64,000 nt of DNA from Lactifluus volemus (lineage: Eukaryota; Basidiomycota; Agaricomycetes; Russulales; Russulaceae), in assembly GCA_022376515.1 (NCBI GenBank), contig WTXI01000129.1:1-64000 (forward strand), read 5' to 3'. The notes beneath the pieces are model-generated. The model did no database searches. It was not told the origin of the DNA and saw only the letters and a program-made list of their open reading frames with translations. The position numbers and the translations under genes were made by a program. The first letter of the stretch is position 1, and every line of letters begins with the position of its first letter. Below are positions 47,661 through 58,530 of this stretch, piece by piece.

Positions 47661-48673
47661 TTACCAAGGCTGGTGCAATTTACTACTAGGTGCTGATCAT
47701 GCCTCTCACTGATAGTTATGTAGATATTTCCGGGGCCAGGGCATAAGCAGACACCACCATCACTCTTTTCAATATGACCGGGATTGCCGTACTCATCCTG
47801 AAATTATGCTACTCAAAGTATACATCCTTACACACGATGCGCACTGCGTCCCTTATTTTTATGTCTACATTAATCTCATATGAGGAACATTAGCCAAACG
47901 CGGTGCGTATCAACGCTTCTTGGCCGACCGTACTATTTCGTCCAACATCGTCGTAGCGTTGCAGAACCGTCACTGGCACATACTATCTACGCTATTCATG
48001 GTCCAGACGTACCGTTATCCCCAGCCTCGAGGGACCAGGGCGGAGGCAGGGCCGTTGGGTGGCTGACGCACTGACGATGTTGAACATTGAATATTGAACG
48101 GCCAGGCTCCAGACCCGATCTGCACGGTGTCTGTCTTGTTGTTCGCACTGGCGACAACTCCACTATATCTGACACCTCCTGTCTGTTGCTATGCATCCCG
48201 TTATTTTATTGTTGTCGCTGTTGCTCGCATTTATCACAACACATCTTCATACGTATATACACTACATTCTATTTTGGTGCACAGCCGTGATATTACAGAG
48301 CAGCAAATAAGGGTGCCCAGAACGCCATAGCGGAGGTTGCTCACTGAAAGTACTGAAAGCTTAACTGTTCCGATTTTACATGCCCTAGTGGATGATGACA
48401 TGTTACTAGTAGGTGACGCCTTTTAGGGTACGAGTCGTCTTACCCCTGCCAAGGAGTGTGCATCAGTTCGTCTTCGTTCGTATTTCGTAGGCTGGTTACC
48501 ACCAATTTTGATCGTCACCATCTAGTATTTCGATAATTCGCCACGTTGGACTAATTCTCATAACAATTATCGGGCTGATCGATGCTACTAGGACCGAACT
48601 CTGATTCACAGGTACAATGTGGCTATAGTGTAAATGAGGCTATTCTGTGTTGTTACATTGCCTTGAACAACGG
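47661..48673. other. Gene-free stretch between SUV3 and RAP1 3' ends
   Basis: About 1 kb of convergent 3' flank without a supported frame, repeat or RNA gene. Short ORFs here (47880-48074, 48087-48290) have no coding signature. Confidence 0.55.
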
Positions 48674-50588
48674 TCACCTGCGGCGTAGCGTGGCTGGTGC
48701 CTTCTCCTTTTCTATCATGGAGGCAGCCCGCGTACCCCTAGGCGGGACGTAAGGCGCAGCTTTAGCGACTTGAGTGCGACGTTTCTTCTCAGCGCCAGCG
48801 CGGGTGCCAGGAGATGGAAAGATCTCCTCCGACGATTCATGGTCAAATTCGTCGGCCTGATTCTGGCTAGTTCCGGGCAACTTCCGCACGCGAACATCTA
48901 GTTTTTTGACATGTGCGAGGAGTTCAGCGTCCGAGTCATCGTCATCTTGGTCGTCACCAGCTGCAGGTGTGTGGAGCGATGCAGCCTGAAGACGCTGAGA
49001 GGTCTGGAGGTCAAGGCTTCCTAGGGGAGAAATCAGAAGGGGTGGATAATAGCCAGGTGTGATGTGTGAACAACCTCGAGACACGGCACCCATCTGCAAA
49101 TCAGCCTCCACTTCATGCATATCGCCCTCGTCGTCCGAGTGTGCTTTGAATTCATCTACAACTTGGGACTCGGTGACGGGACCTAGTGCGACAGGAGCTT
49201 CTCTCTCACCTGAGATGGAGCGGGGAGCAGCGGGCCCAGTTTCGGGTGAATCAATCGGTTGCAAGGGTGAACGGGGGGGAAAGGGAGACCACGGTTGCCG
49301 AGCTTTGGGTCTTGCCCGTCTCTTGGTCCTGACTTTGGTCCCACGAGAGGGAGAGGCACCGGGTTCTTCAGCGGGCTCATCATCAACGTTTGCATCTGGT
49401 ATAGTCGCATCAAAGTCACCGGGGACCTGTTCCTCCACAACTTGTGCTGCACCCTGTGGAGCGGCATTCGGTCAATACCGAAGGAGGCATGAGACGGTGG
49501 ACTGACTTTTCTACGTCTCTTCGACGCGGAGCTTGGACCAGCGAGGTACGACTCTGTCGCGTAGCTGCCCTGGTTTGGGGACGTGGTCTTGGCTGGGGTA
49601 CCAGAGCTTGCTCTTCGGCTTCCTCCTCCTCTTCATGCGACGCATTCGGGTCGCGCTGACTAGGCCCTGGCTGGTGTAATGCAACCTGCTCTTCGTCATC
49701 ATCATCTTCCTCTTCTTGGCGCAGAGCATCTATTCTCATGCCGTGAACTGGGCCATCCTCATTGTCTGTAGCCGAGTCACCTCTCTCCTCGTCATGGAAC
49801 TCGTCATCAACGGCGTTCAGTTCATCATCCTGGTCAGTTCTCCCGTATCTCCTGGACCTATATCGCCCTTTTTCGTCGGGAGCAGGAGGATTTTCCTTAA
49901 CAATATCAGCGATCCTTTCGTCCAATCGATGTCGGTTCTTGCGATACCGCTCGCGCCATCCATCCTTAGTGTGGCGTCGTGCCCAGGTGTATTGACCGAA
50001 TTCATCCGCCTGAACGGGAATATTAGTCGGTTGAGAGGTCGAGATGAGATGAAAGGACTCACACGACGCATCAAATCTACGTATATAAAATGTCCAGTAC
50101 GTCCGCCCTCGTCTTTCTCGGGGAGAACTTCAGCTATATATTGACACAGATGGTCGTCATCGTCATCGGTGAACTCGGTTCGACTATGTTCATAAGTCAA
50201 AGGCGATGAACTTATTGTTAAAGTGCTTACCGTGACGTAAGTTTGCGTCCGGGCACACCTTTCTCGACAAGGGGTGCTAGCTGGAACCGACGGGAATTGA
50301 TACACCTATCGACAAAACCTGAGAGGCGGACATGGTCTTCCGTGAGATTGCGTATCGATCTTTCAATGATTTGTATTCATCTCGGCTTGTGGTAAGGACT
50401 ACATCTGCAGTGTCCTCGTCGTGTGTGATTCGACCACCGTTACTCTTGTGGAAAGGTTAACCAAACGAGGGAATGACGAAAAGGAAAAGGATGAAATACC
50501 AAGATTTATCTGTTAGGTTTTCATTCTGAAAGTTGTGAAGATAAAATGAAGCAGGTATACCGTTTGGGAGTGAGAAGAGGGCGACCAT
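48674..50588 (-). CDS. rap1: RAP1-like telomere protein (BRCT-Myb)
   Basis: Start MVALFSLPNGIPASFYLHNF at 50588. The BRCT domain continues after an intron with NGGRITHDEDTADVVLTTSR and KSLKDRYA, then HVRLSGFVDRCINSRRF. A Myb-type helix set follows: FTDDDDDHLCQYIAEVLP, GGRTGHFIYVDLMRR, EFGQYTWARRHTKDGWRERY. A long acidic, Gln/Pro-rich linker (GRTDQDDELNAVDDEFHDEE) leads to the C-terminus, ending ATLRRR at 48674. BRCT followed by Myb is the RAP1 layout, a shelterin subunit controlling telomere length and silencing. An A-run contraction near 50348 breaks the BRCT frame. I could not confirm an RCT domain at the C-terminus. Confidence 0.82.
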
Positions 50589-50633
50589 GTTCAAGTTGAT
50601 CCTTTTATTAGTAATCAATTTATCACCGCGACC

Positions 50634-51419
50634 ATGTCATCGGCCCCTTCGGAAGCGTCTCACTAAACAAGATCTCCATGACTTGCTTATCATCTGGGGC
50701 CGCGACCAACGCATTCCATCCTCGAAATCTCGACGTCAGTGGGCTCTACAGCGTGGGCTTGCACCATCCACAGTCAGTAGCTGGTTTTATCGTCGACGCG
50801 CACGTCATATACGACTTTCGGTTCTGCACACACCCTGACGGACACGTACGATCTCAACCCCAGCTCACCTTCAAATGCTATATTTGAAGAACAGGCTGGC
50901 GGAAGACTTACACAAAGTTCGATGTTGGGTCAAATGGGGCGGACATAGTGCTGAACTCTGACGACACTGTATGCCCCAATCCCAGCCTGGACTCTGAGGA
51001 AACTGTAGTCGCTACCAAAAACAGCACTGATGGTATCCTGAGTTTTGCTAATTATCTCTCTGGAACGTCTCTGGCAGCCCAATTTCTGCAGAGCAATGAA
51101 GAGTTGGAGCCATTTGCAGCATTATTAAACCGAGCTGGAGCAGTCTCGTCTAGCATTGAGAAAACACTGTCCCCCACTCTCCCATGCGAATGTATACTCT
51201 GTAGATCTGGTGCTCTTAGGATTTTTTCTGAAACGTTTTACGTTGGATACTAATGTTGATGCAGTACCGCCCTCACCGCCAACGCTGTGGCTTCCTTGGA
51301 GCATATATGCAGACTCCAGTCAGCCTGCCGAGTCGTCTGTGTGGTGTATACCACCGTGTTCTTCGGGTACAGCTTTGCTGGACGACTTGCCCACATCCGA
51401 GTTTGGCCCACAGTTGTAA
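50634..51419 (+). CDS. Homeodomain-like protein (start unsettled)
   Basis: First exon (to about 50815) reads KRLTKQDLHDLLIIWGRDQR then SSKSRRQWALQRGLAPSTV and SSWFYRRRARH, a helix-turn-helix ending like homeodomain helix 3. Later exons (50948-51253, then about 51264-51419) encode an acidic Ser/Pro-rich part with CECILC and a C-terminal LPTSEFGPQL. Homeodomain proteins are DNA-binding regulators. The residue at the place of the near-invariant Asn-51 is Arg (WFYRRR instead of WFxNRR). The ATG at 50634 is not in the frame of the domain, so a lost base or another start is needed. The gene is divergent from RAP1, with almost no gap. Confidence 0.6.
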
Positions 51420-52573
51420 TCGACCACGCAGCACTTGAAGATTAATGTCATTCTGCATGCACCTATCGTGGCCCACTCGTGCCTGCGATATACCGTACGA
51501 ACCACGTCTAATCGGTCCACACGTCGGCTCAGTGAATCGGTTCGAGACCTTGCAGCCGAGATAATCCTACCGTGTTGTAACATCGTGCTTGTTCTAAATT
51601 GAACGATCCTTGTATCGCCAATACTTCGTGTAACCTACTAAAAACACCTTGTGTGCCCAGAGGGCCTCTTTCTCCGGTAACACATGAGTGCCAAGAGGAA
51701 GCTAAAGGATTTAGAACCAGTGGTCTGTTACCTTTACTCACTTTGCAAGCTCGGTCTTCTTGTATGTAGATGCGACAGAGGTGAATGTTAGAGAGGCTTT
51801 CCGCGGCTCACTCGCGAAATTCGGATATACGCAGAGTAGGTAAAGGTCATTCTATCGGTGGCCGATTTGTGGAGCACGTGCCAGAACAGATTGCACCTCC
51901 ACAAGTTTATTCCGTTGCTAATGGAGATGTGGGACACCTACTAGTACCTTGGAGGTCAGAACATGGCGATTGTGGTGTTACTTCTACGTCCTTGCCAAAA
52001 GCGGCTTCTCCATACGGCAATTGAACCGCGCAGGAGTTGGGAACCCCTGGAATGAACTGGGCTTTCAAGCTTCAAGAATGATATTTTCATGATCCTTGAA
52101 TCCTCCAGGTACTTGCCACTGTAGAATCGAAATGTATTGTATTGTATTGGATCGGCGATTGGGATACAAGGCGAAGTAAATCATCTATCAGATGCGAGCG
52201 GTTATCAGCGGTTCTTAGTCACACCGCGAGACGTGGTCTTGGTGAGAAATGGGTGACGTCCTGCTAGTTACGTGACCACCGAGTTTACGCCCAGGACTAC
52301 TTCGTAACGGGGCCGACGTAATGGGGCCTCGACTCTAGGCATCTCGGGTGTCCAGGAGATCAAACAGGGTGATGCAATCGCGCTTGTACTTTGACAATAC
52401 AAGGTTGACATAAATGTGGGCTGATGTTAACATGGATGAGTAAGTTAAAACCCCAATTCCGCAGCAGGGTCACCCCACTCCTTATTCGTTCCGAGTCGGT
52501 TCCCGTTCTTCGGACTTGCCTCTTCACTAGTTTAAGACCTCTCTTCCTCAGCAATACTGTACCACAGCCAACC
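51420..52573. other. Gene-free stretch upstream of epsin
   Basis: No supported gene. Contains a tgtat-repeat microsatellite (about 52133-52150). The open frame 51785-52024 shows no domain. Confidence 0.5.
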
Positions 52574-54129
52574 ATGGTCTTCAAGGGCACCCTCCGTGCT
52601 GTGAAGAACGTGACCAATGGCTACTCGGATGTAGAGGCAAAAGTCCGCACGGCTACAAGCAATGACAATTCTCTCCCCAGCGCCATACAGATGCATGAGC
52701 TCGCCCAGATGTCTTACAACCAGTACCTCTCTTCTTCCCCTGCTCTGTATCCTGTCATCTTACTTACAATGCTACAGCGAGGCCTTCACTGACATGATCG
52801 CCATGTTGGACAAGCGTTTAAACGACAAGGGCAAATATTGGCGGCACGTATACAAAGTACGCATACTTAGGACAAGAATCCAATCCACAGGCCCCTCCGA
52901 TACTGACAAACCATTTCAGTCCCTTACCGTACTCGAATATCTCTTGCACAGTGGTTCGCCCAAAGTCGCGCAGTACTTCCGTGACAACATTTATCTCATC
53001 AAGACACTCACCGAGTTTCAGCACATCGATGACAGCGGCCGCGACGTTGGCGCAGACGTTCGTGCCCGTGCGCGCGAGCTCTCACGCCTGCTAATGAGCG
53101 ACAAGCTTCTGGCAGACACTCGACGTCGGCGCAAGAATATGCGTAACCGTATGGCGGGAAGGCAAACTAGTGAGAGTGATGATGAAACGCCGGACCCCCC
53201 ACGGCACGCACCCTCGCACAAAAAGCCTAGTCGGGAGGAGCAAGACGTCCGGCGTGCAATTGAGCTAAGCGAGCAAGACGAAGCACAGCGCCAACGGCGA
53301 CTCGCAGAGCAGGGAAAAGAGGGTTTGTTTGATGATCCAAAGGCTGCGTCGAGGCAAGTAAATCAGGTGCCCGGTCTTCGCTTTCTCTCACCTTTCATCC
53401 CCTGCCAGTAACCTGATCGATCTGACGATAGACGAGTCTCAGCCCCCCCTGCTCCAGCCACAGTTTACGGTTGTCTCACCACAGGTGGTGACGGCGCCAT
53501 ATTACACACCCTCGACCTACGATCCTTCCACGGTACAGGCACAATTCACTGCGTTTGACCCTTACGCACAACAAGCACAGTACGAGGCTTTTCTCCAGGC
53601 GGAGTGGGCGCGCCAGCAAGCCGAGGTGGCACAGCAGCAACAGCAACATTATAATGCTTTGCAGTTTCAGGCCGCGCAATTCCAGGCCACACAGTTACAA
53701 GCTCCCCAGCCCCCACTCGCGTCACAGAAGACTTCGTTTGGGTGTGTCTCTCCTAGACACTGATTTCCCACCTTCGCTCCCTCACTGACCCCTGACCCCA
53801 CTATTCGTAGGTCAAACAATCCCTTTGCATCGAACAACCCTTTCGGGCAATCAGTACCTTCACCTTCACCTGCTCCTCAATCCCCTTCCCCGGCGCCGAG
53901 CGCAACCGCGACGCCTGCGCTTGTACAAGGTCGCCCGCCATCGAGCACATCGGTATCATCGCACGCGTCCTCTCTCCCACCGCGCACACCCATCTCCTCG
54001 CGCGCGGAGGCGCTGTCGGCAGTACTCACTTCTGGAGGCTCAGGGGTGGACACTTTTGGAAACGTCGGTCCGCTGAGGTACGGTGGCTCGGCGTTTGGAC
54101 TGGCTGCGCAGCGTACGGGTGGTTTCTAG
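52574..54129 (+). CDS. Epsin (ENTH-domain endocytic adaptor)
   Basis: Start MVFKGTLRAVKNVTNGYSDV at 52574. The ENTH domain (about residues 1-140) spans three exons: VEAKVRTATSNDNSLP, AMLDKRLNDKGKYWRHVYK and SLTVLEYLLHSGSPKVAQYF; it binds PI(4,5)P2 and bends membrane. A ubiquitin-interacting motif follows (EEQDVRRAIELSEQDEAQRQ), then a Gln-rich stretch, and two NPF motifs (SNNPFASNNPFG) that bind EH-domain proteins. Stop at 54127-54129. Introns of about 50-60 bp lie near 52722, 52857, 53358 and 53742. Epsins link ubiquitinated cargo, clathrin and actin. The NPF motifs could bind the EH domain of the Cin1-like protein in this window. Confidence 0.94.
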
Positions 54130-54252
54130 TTGTTTTATATCTCCATGACATCGTGTATGTGCATTCATTGTACTTGTAACACCATTGGTTAGAGTCACGT
54201 GACATGTATTGTTGTGGTAAACGATGAAAATGACTCTAAATGAATCAATTTT

Positions 54253-57200
54253 ATGTTCCTCTCCAGACTGAGATCTTATCCACAGTCAATCCCTTTACCA
54301 ATACGACGTGCCTTTCACCATACCACCATGTCTCAGCCACAACAACTCATCACTCCAACGAGATCGGACCCTCCCTCTGGGACCACAGCCCCTTCCGCAA
54401 GTGAGCCCAACCCGAACTCGAAAAGTGCAGGTACGTAATCAGAGCATCGCATAAGTCATTTGCCTCACCTTTATCCAGCCAAAAAGGAGGCCAAGCGGTT
54501 AGAGAAGGAAGCCAAGATCGCCGCAAAGGCAGCCAAAGTCGTCAATGCTACACCTCTAGGTGAGAAAAGGGCCAAGGAAAAGGTCACCAAAGAGGAAGTG
54601 ATCCCATTTGTGAACATGACACCCAAGGGTCAGAAAAAGGGTGCGTTTGCATTGCATATATTTACCAAAGCATTGAGTTGCCGCGTTAATACGCCCTTTA
54701 CAGATCTTTCAGGGCCTATGGCTTCCGGCTACGATCCTATCGCCGTTGAAGCAGCCTGGTACGATTGGTGGAACGAGCAAGGCTTCTTCAAACCAGAGCT
54801 CGGTCCTGACGGTGGACCTAAACCCGAGGGTCTTTTTGTGATTTCCGCACCACCACCGAACGTGACAGGAAGCCTGCATATCGGCCATGCGCTCACAACT
54901 GCCATCCAGGATGCGCTCGTGCGATGGTGAGCAATCAAATCGCGTGTTATTCTGCGCCCTGATGCCTTGAAGGTACCGCATGCTGGGAAAGACGACATTA
55001 TTCGTCCCCGGTTTCGATCATGCAGGCATATCAACACAATCCGTCGTCGAAAAGCGTTTGTTCAAGACATCAGGTATGACGCGTCATGACTTGGGTCGTG
55101 AGAAGTTCCTCCAGACGGTGATGGACTGGAAAAACGAGTCTGTCGCCATCTCTCGTTGAGAGGCAGCGCCTGAAGTTTTTTTTTTCTGGACAGGTATCAA
55201 GAACGCATCACAAATCAACTCTACAGACTCGGTGGCAGTTATGATTGGTCTCGCGTGGCTTTCACCATGAACCCTGTAATCTCTCGTGTCAACTCTCACT
55301 CGTTTGTCACTAATGTCTATCCTCAGCAACTTTCAAAAGCTGTAATCGAGAACTTTTGTCGCCTGCATGAAGAAGGGATCATATACCGCGCCAACCGACT
55401 CGTTAATTGGTGTGTTCGTCTCAACACAACCCTCTCCAATCTCGAGGTATGTTCGTCTACGTGTCCAGTACAGCTCCTATCAGCTCTTTTGCCCAGGTTG
55501 AACAGAAGCAGCTTGAGAAACGGACCTTCTTGAGCGTTCCGGGTTACGATTCCAAGGAGAGGTTTGAGTTTGGGGTCATCACGTCGTTTGCATATCCCAT
55601 AGAGAATTCTGGTCTGATCGATTTTCATTTGCAAAGCAACCCCATGCTGATATGAGACCGTTGGCGCAGACGAGAAGATTATAGTGGCGACTACGCGTCC
55701 AGAGACTATGCTTGGAGACACTGCCATTGCTGTACATCCCAATGATGAACGTTATAGAGTGAGGAATCTCTTTTCTCTGGCCAGAAACCGGAGTCGATAT
55801 CGACCTGGTGCCGCAGCATCTTCATGGCAAGGTTGCCGTCCATCCTTTCGTAGACCGCCGTATACCGATAGTGACGGATGATATCGTCGTTGATATGACT
55901 TTTGGAACTGGTGCCGTGAAGATCACCCCTGCTCACGATCCGAACGACTATGAAGTTGGAATAAGGCACAAGCTTGATTTTATCAATATTTTGAACGACA
56001 ATGGTACTTTGAACGCAAATGCAGGACCTCAGTTCCAGGTGCGTCCCTCTGCGCAAAAAAACGCGACGCATGGCCTTATTCTACTGCAGGGCATGAAGCG
56101 TTTTCACGCACGTGTAGAAGTTGTGAAAAAGTTGAAGGAGCTAGGCTTGTTCATCGAAACTAAGGATAATCCCATGCAAATTCCTATCTGCAGGTAGGCA
56201 TGTTATCTCCCTCTTAATGCAAATCCAACGTTCAATTAGTAAGTCCGGAGACATCATTGAGCCCATGCTCAAGCCCCAGTGGTGGGTGAATTGCAAGCCT
56301 CTCGCTGAGGAGGCGATCAGAGTGCGTTTTCGTGACATGGTACCAGTACGGTACTTACAATGGACGTACTTTGCAGCGCACTAGGGCTGGCGAGCTTCAC
56401 ATCGCGCCAAAACAGTCTGAAGCCGATTGGTACAGATGGTTAGAGAACATACAGGACTGGTGTATTCGCGTCAGCTCTGGTGGGGCCATCGCTGTCCAGC
56501 GTATCTCGTCCGTATCATGGGTCAGGAACAAGATGTAAATTGCTGCCCTCATTCTCTTCGTTCCCCTCTCTCATTTGTTATAGAGTACGGATGGCAGGTC
56601 GTGGGTCGTGGGCCGTAACCTACAGGAAGCTACCGAACGAGCGAAGAAGCTCGCTGGCGGTTCAAGTTTCACACTAGAGCAGGACGAGGATGTGCTTGAT
56701 ACGTGGTTCTCCTCTGGCCTCTGGCCATTCTCCATCTTTGGCTGGCCCGACAAGGTAAAGTGCCTAGATATTTAATGAGCCTCCTGAAGCTCACTTGCGT
56801 ATCCACAGACCATAGACTTTGCAAAGTTTTACCCTACTCCATGCTCGAGACTGGATGGGATATCCTTTTCTTCTGGGTGGCGCGTATGGTGATGCTAGGC
56901 CTACGACTGACGGGGAAGATGCCTTTCCACGAGGTGCTTTGCCATGCGATGATTCGTGATGCGCACGGTCGTAAGATGTCGAAATCCCTCGGGAACGTCG
57001 TTGATCCCCTCGACGTTATCCAAGGCCTCCCCTCGAGAAGCTCCATGAGAAGCTGTATGAAGGTAACCTTGAAGCGGCAGAAATCGAAAAGGCCAAGTTA
57101 GGTCAAAAGAAGGATTTCCCGAAAGGTATTCCCCAATGCGGTACGGATGCACTGCGTTTCGCACTCTGCGCTTACAGTGGTGGAGGTAACTGCCAATGTT

Positions 57201-58530
57201 CCTGCGTGGTATTATCACTGATGAAAGACTCAGGGCGTGATATTAACCTGAAATCCTCCGTGTGGAAGGGTACCGCAATTTTGCAACAAAATCTTTAATG
57301 CGACCAAATTTGCCATGTTGAAGCTCGATGAGACATTCAGGCCAGAACCAACACCCAAGGTTCGTTTTGCGCTTCCAATGAATAATGTCTTTGACTGGCC
57401 GTGTAATAGCCCACCGGCAATGAAACTCTGGTCGAGAAGTGGATCCTACACAAGCTCAATATCTCCGCCGCGGAGACTAACAAGCAACTCAGCGAACGGA
57501 ACTTCATGGCTGCGACTAACGCCCTCTACAACTTCTGGCTTTACGAACTTTGCGATGTCTATATTGTCCGTCCTTTCCCTCGTGCTTGTGTCGGCTGATT
57601 GATGTCAATCCTGAAACAGGAAGCAATGAAGCCCATGACGGACTCTTCTGCGCCAGAAAGACGCGCATTTCACCTCAGCAGACCCTCTACACATGTCTTG
57701 ATCACGGCTTACGGCTTCTTCATCCTTTCATGCCTTTCGTGACAGAGGAATTATGGCAACGCCTCCCCAGGCGGCCAAATGATATGACCCCATCAATCAT
57801 GGTGTCAAGATACCCTATATACGTACGTCGGTCGTTGTCGTTGACCATCCCTATCTGAGCACTCCGTAGGATGAGGCATTCGTGTTTGACGAGGCAGATA
57901 AACGTTTCGACTTGCTCTTCAATGCAATCCGGACGGGTCGCTCACTCGCGCATCTTATAATTTACAGTCTGATATACAGAGTACGTCTCGACGACAGGCA
58001 ACATCTTTTTGGCTGACTAGTGTGTATAGTTTACTTCCACATCCAGGACGATAACGAAGCAGCCCTCTTCGGTTCTCAGAAGGATGTCATCGCAACGCTC
58101 ACCAAGGGTTGCAAATTGGTGAAAGTTGTACGGAACGTTAATGAAATTCCGTCAGGGTGCGGGTCAGCTGTGCTCACATCCACGATTAGCGTACACATTC
58201 TCGTGCGCGTATGTTCTCGTTTGTTCTGGTTCTTGGCCCCATTTTTTAATGAACCCTAGGGCCTGATCGATCTCGACGCCGAAATCGCCAAGTGTGAGAA
58301 GAAGCTTCAACTGACGCAACTGAACCTGGACAAGTTTAGAAAGGTAGAAGCACAACCAGACTACGTAGAAACCGTCCCTGAAAACGTGCGGCTAATGAAT
58401 GAGGACAGGGTTCGTGTCGTTATATCCTCCACACTTGTGCATTACTAAATCTCTTACGCAGAGAAAAACGTTGGAAGCTGAAGTTGCTACGCTGGAATCC
58501 TCGAAGGATATGTTTGCAAAGTTGAAATAG
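54253..58530 (+). CDS. Valyl-tRNA synthetase, probably dual-targeted
   Basis: Start [20 protein letters not shown] at 54253 is an Arg/hydrophobic mitochondrial presequence; a second in-frame ATG at 54328 (MSQPQQLI) would give the cytosolic form, as in yeast VAS1. A Lys-rich extension ([19 protein letters not shown]) precedes the class I core: HIGH box in [12 protein letters not shown] (54870s), [10 protein letters not shown], the CP1 editing domain ([20 protein letters not shown]), [15 protein letters not shown] in [18 protein letters not shown] (56970s), anticodon-binding region, and a C-terminal coiled coil ([15 protein letters not shown]) to 58530. Four one-base losses in runs (near 56465, 57030, 57249 and 57280) break conserved blocks. 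An essential enzyme, so sequence error is likelier than decay. Confidence 0.95.

Noticed and set aside
51500..51560. Possible tRNA B box (ggttcgagacc)
   Set aside because: No A box at the right distance and no pairing acceptor stem; no convincing tRNA was found elsewhere in the window.
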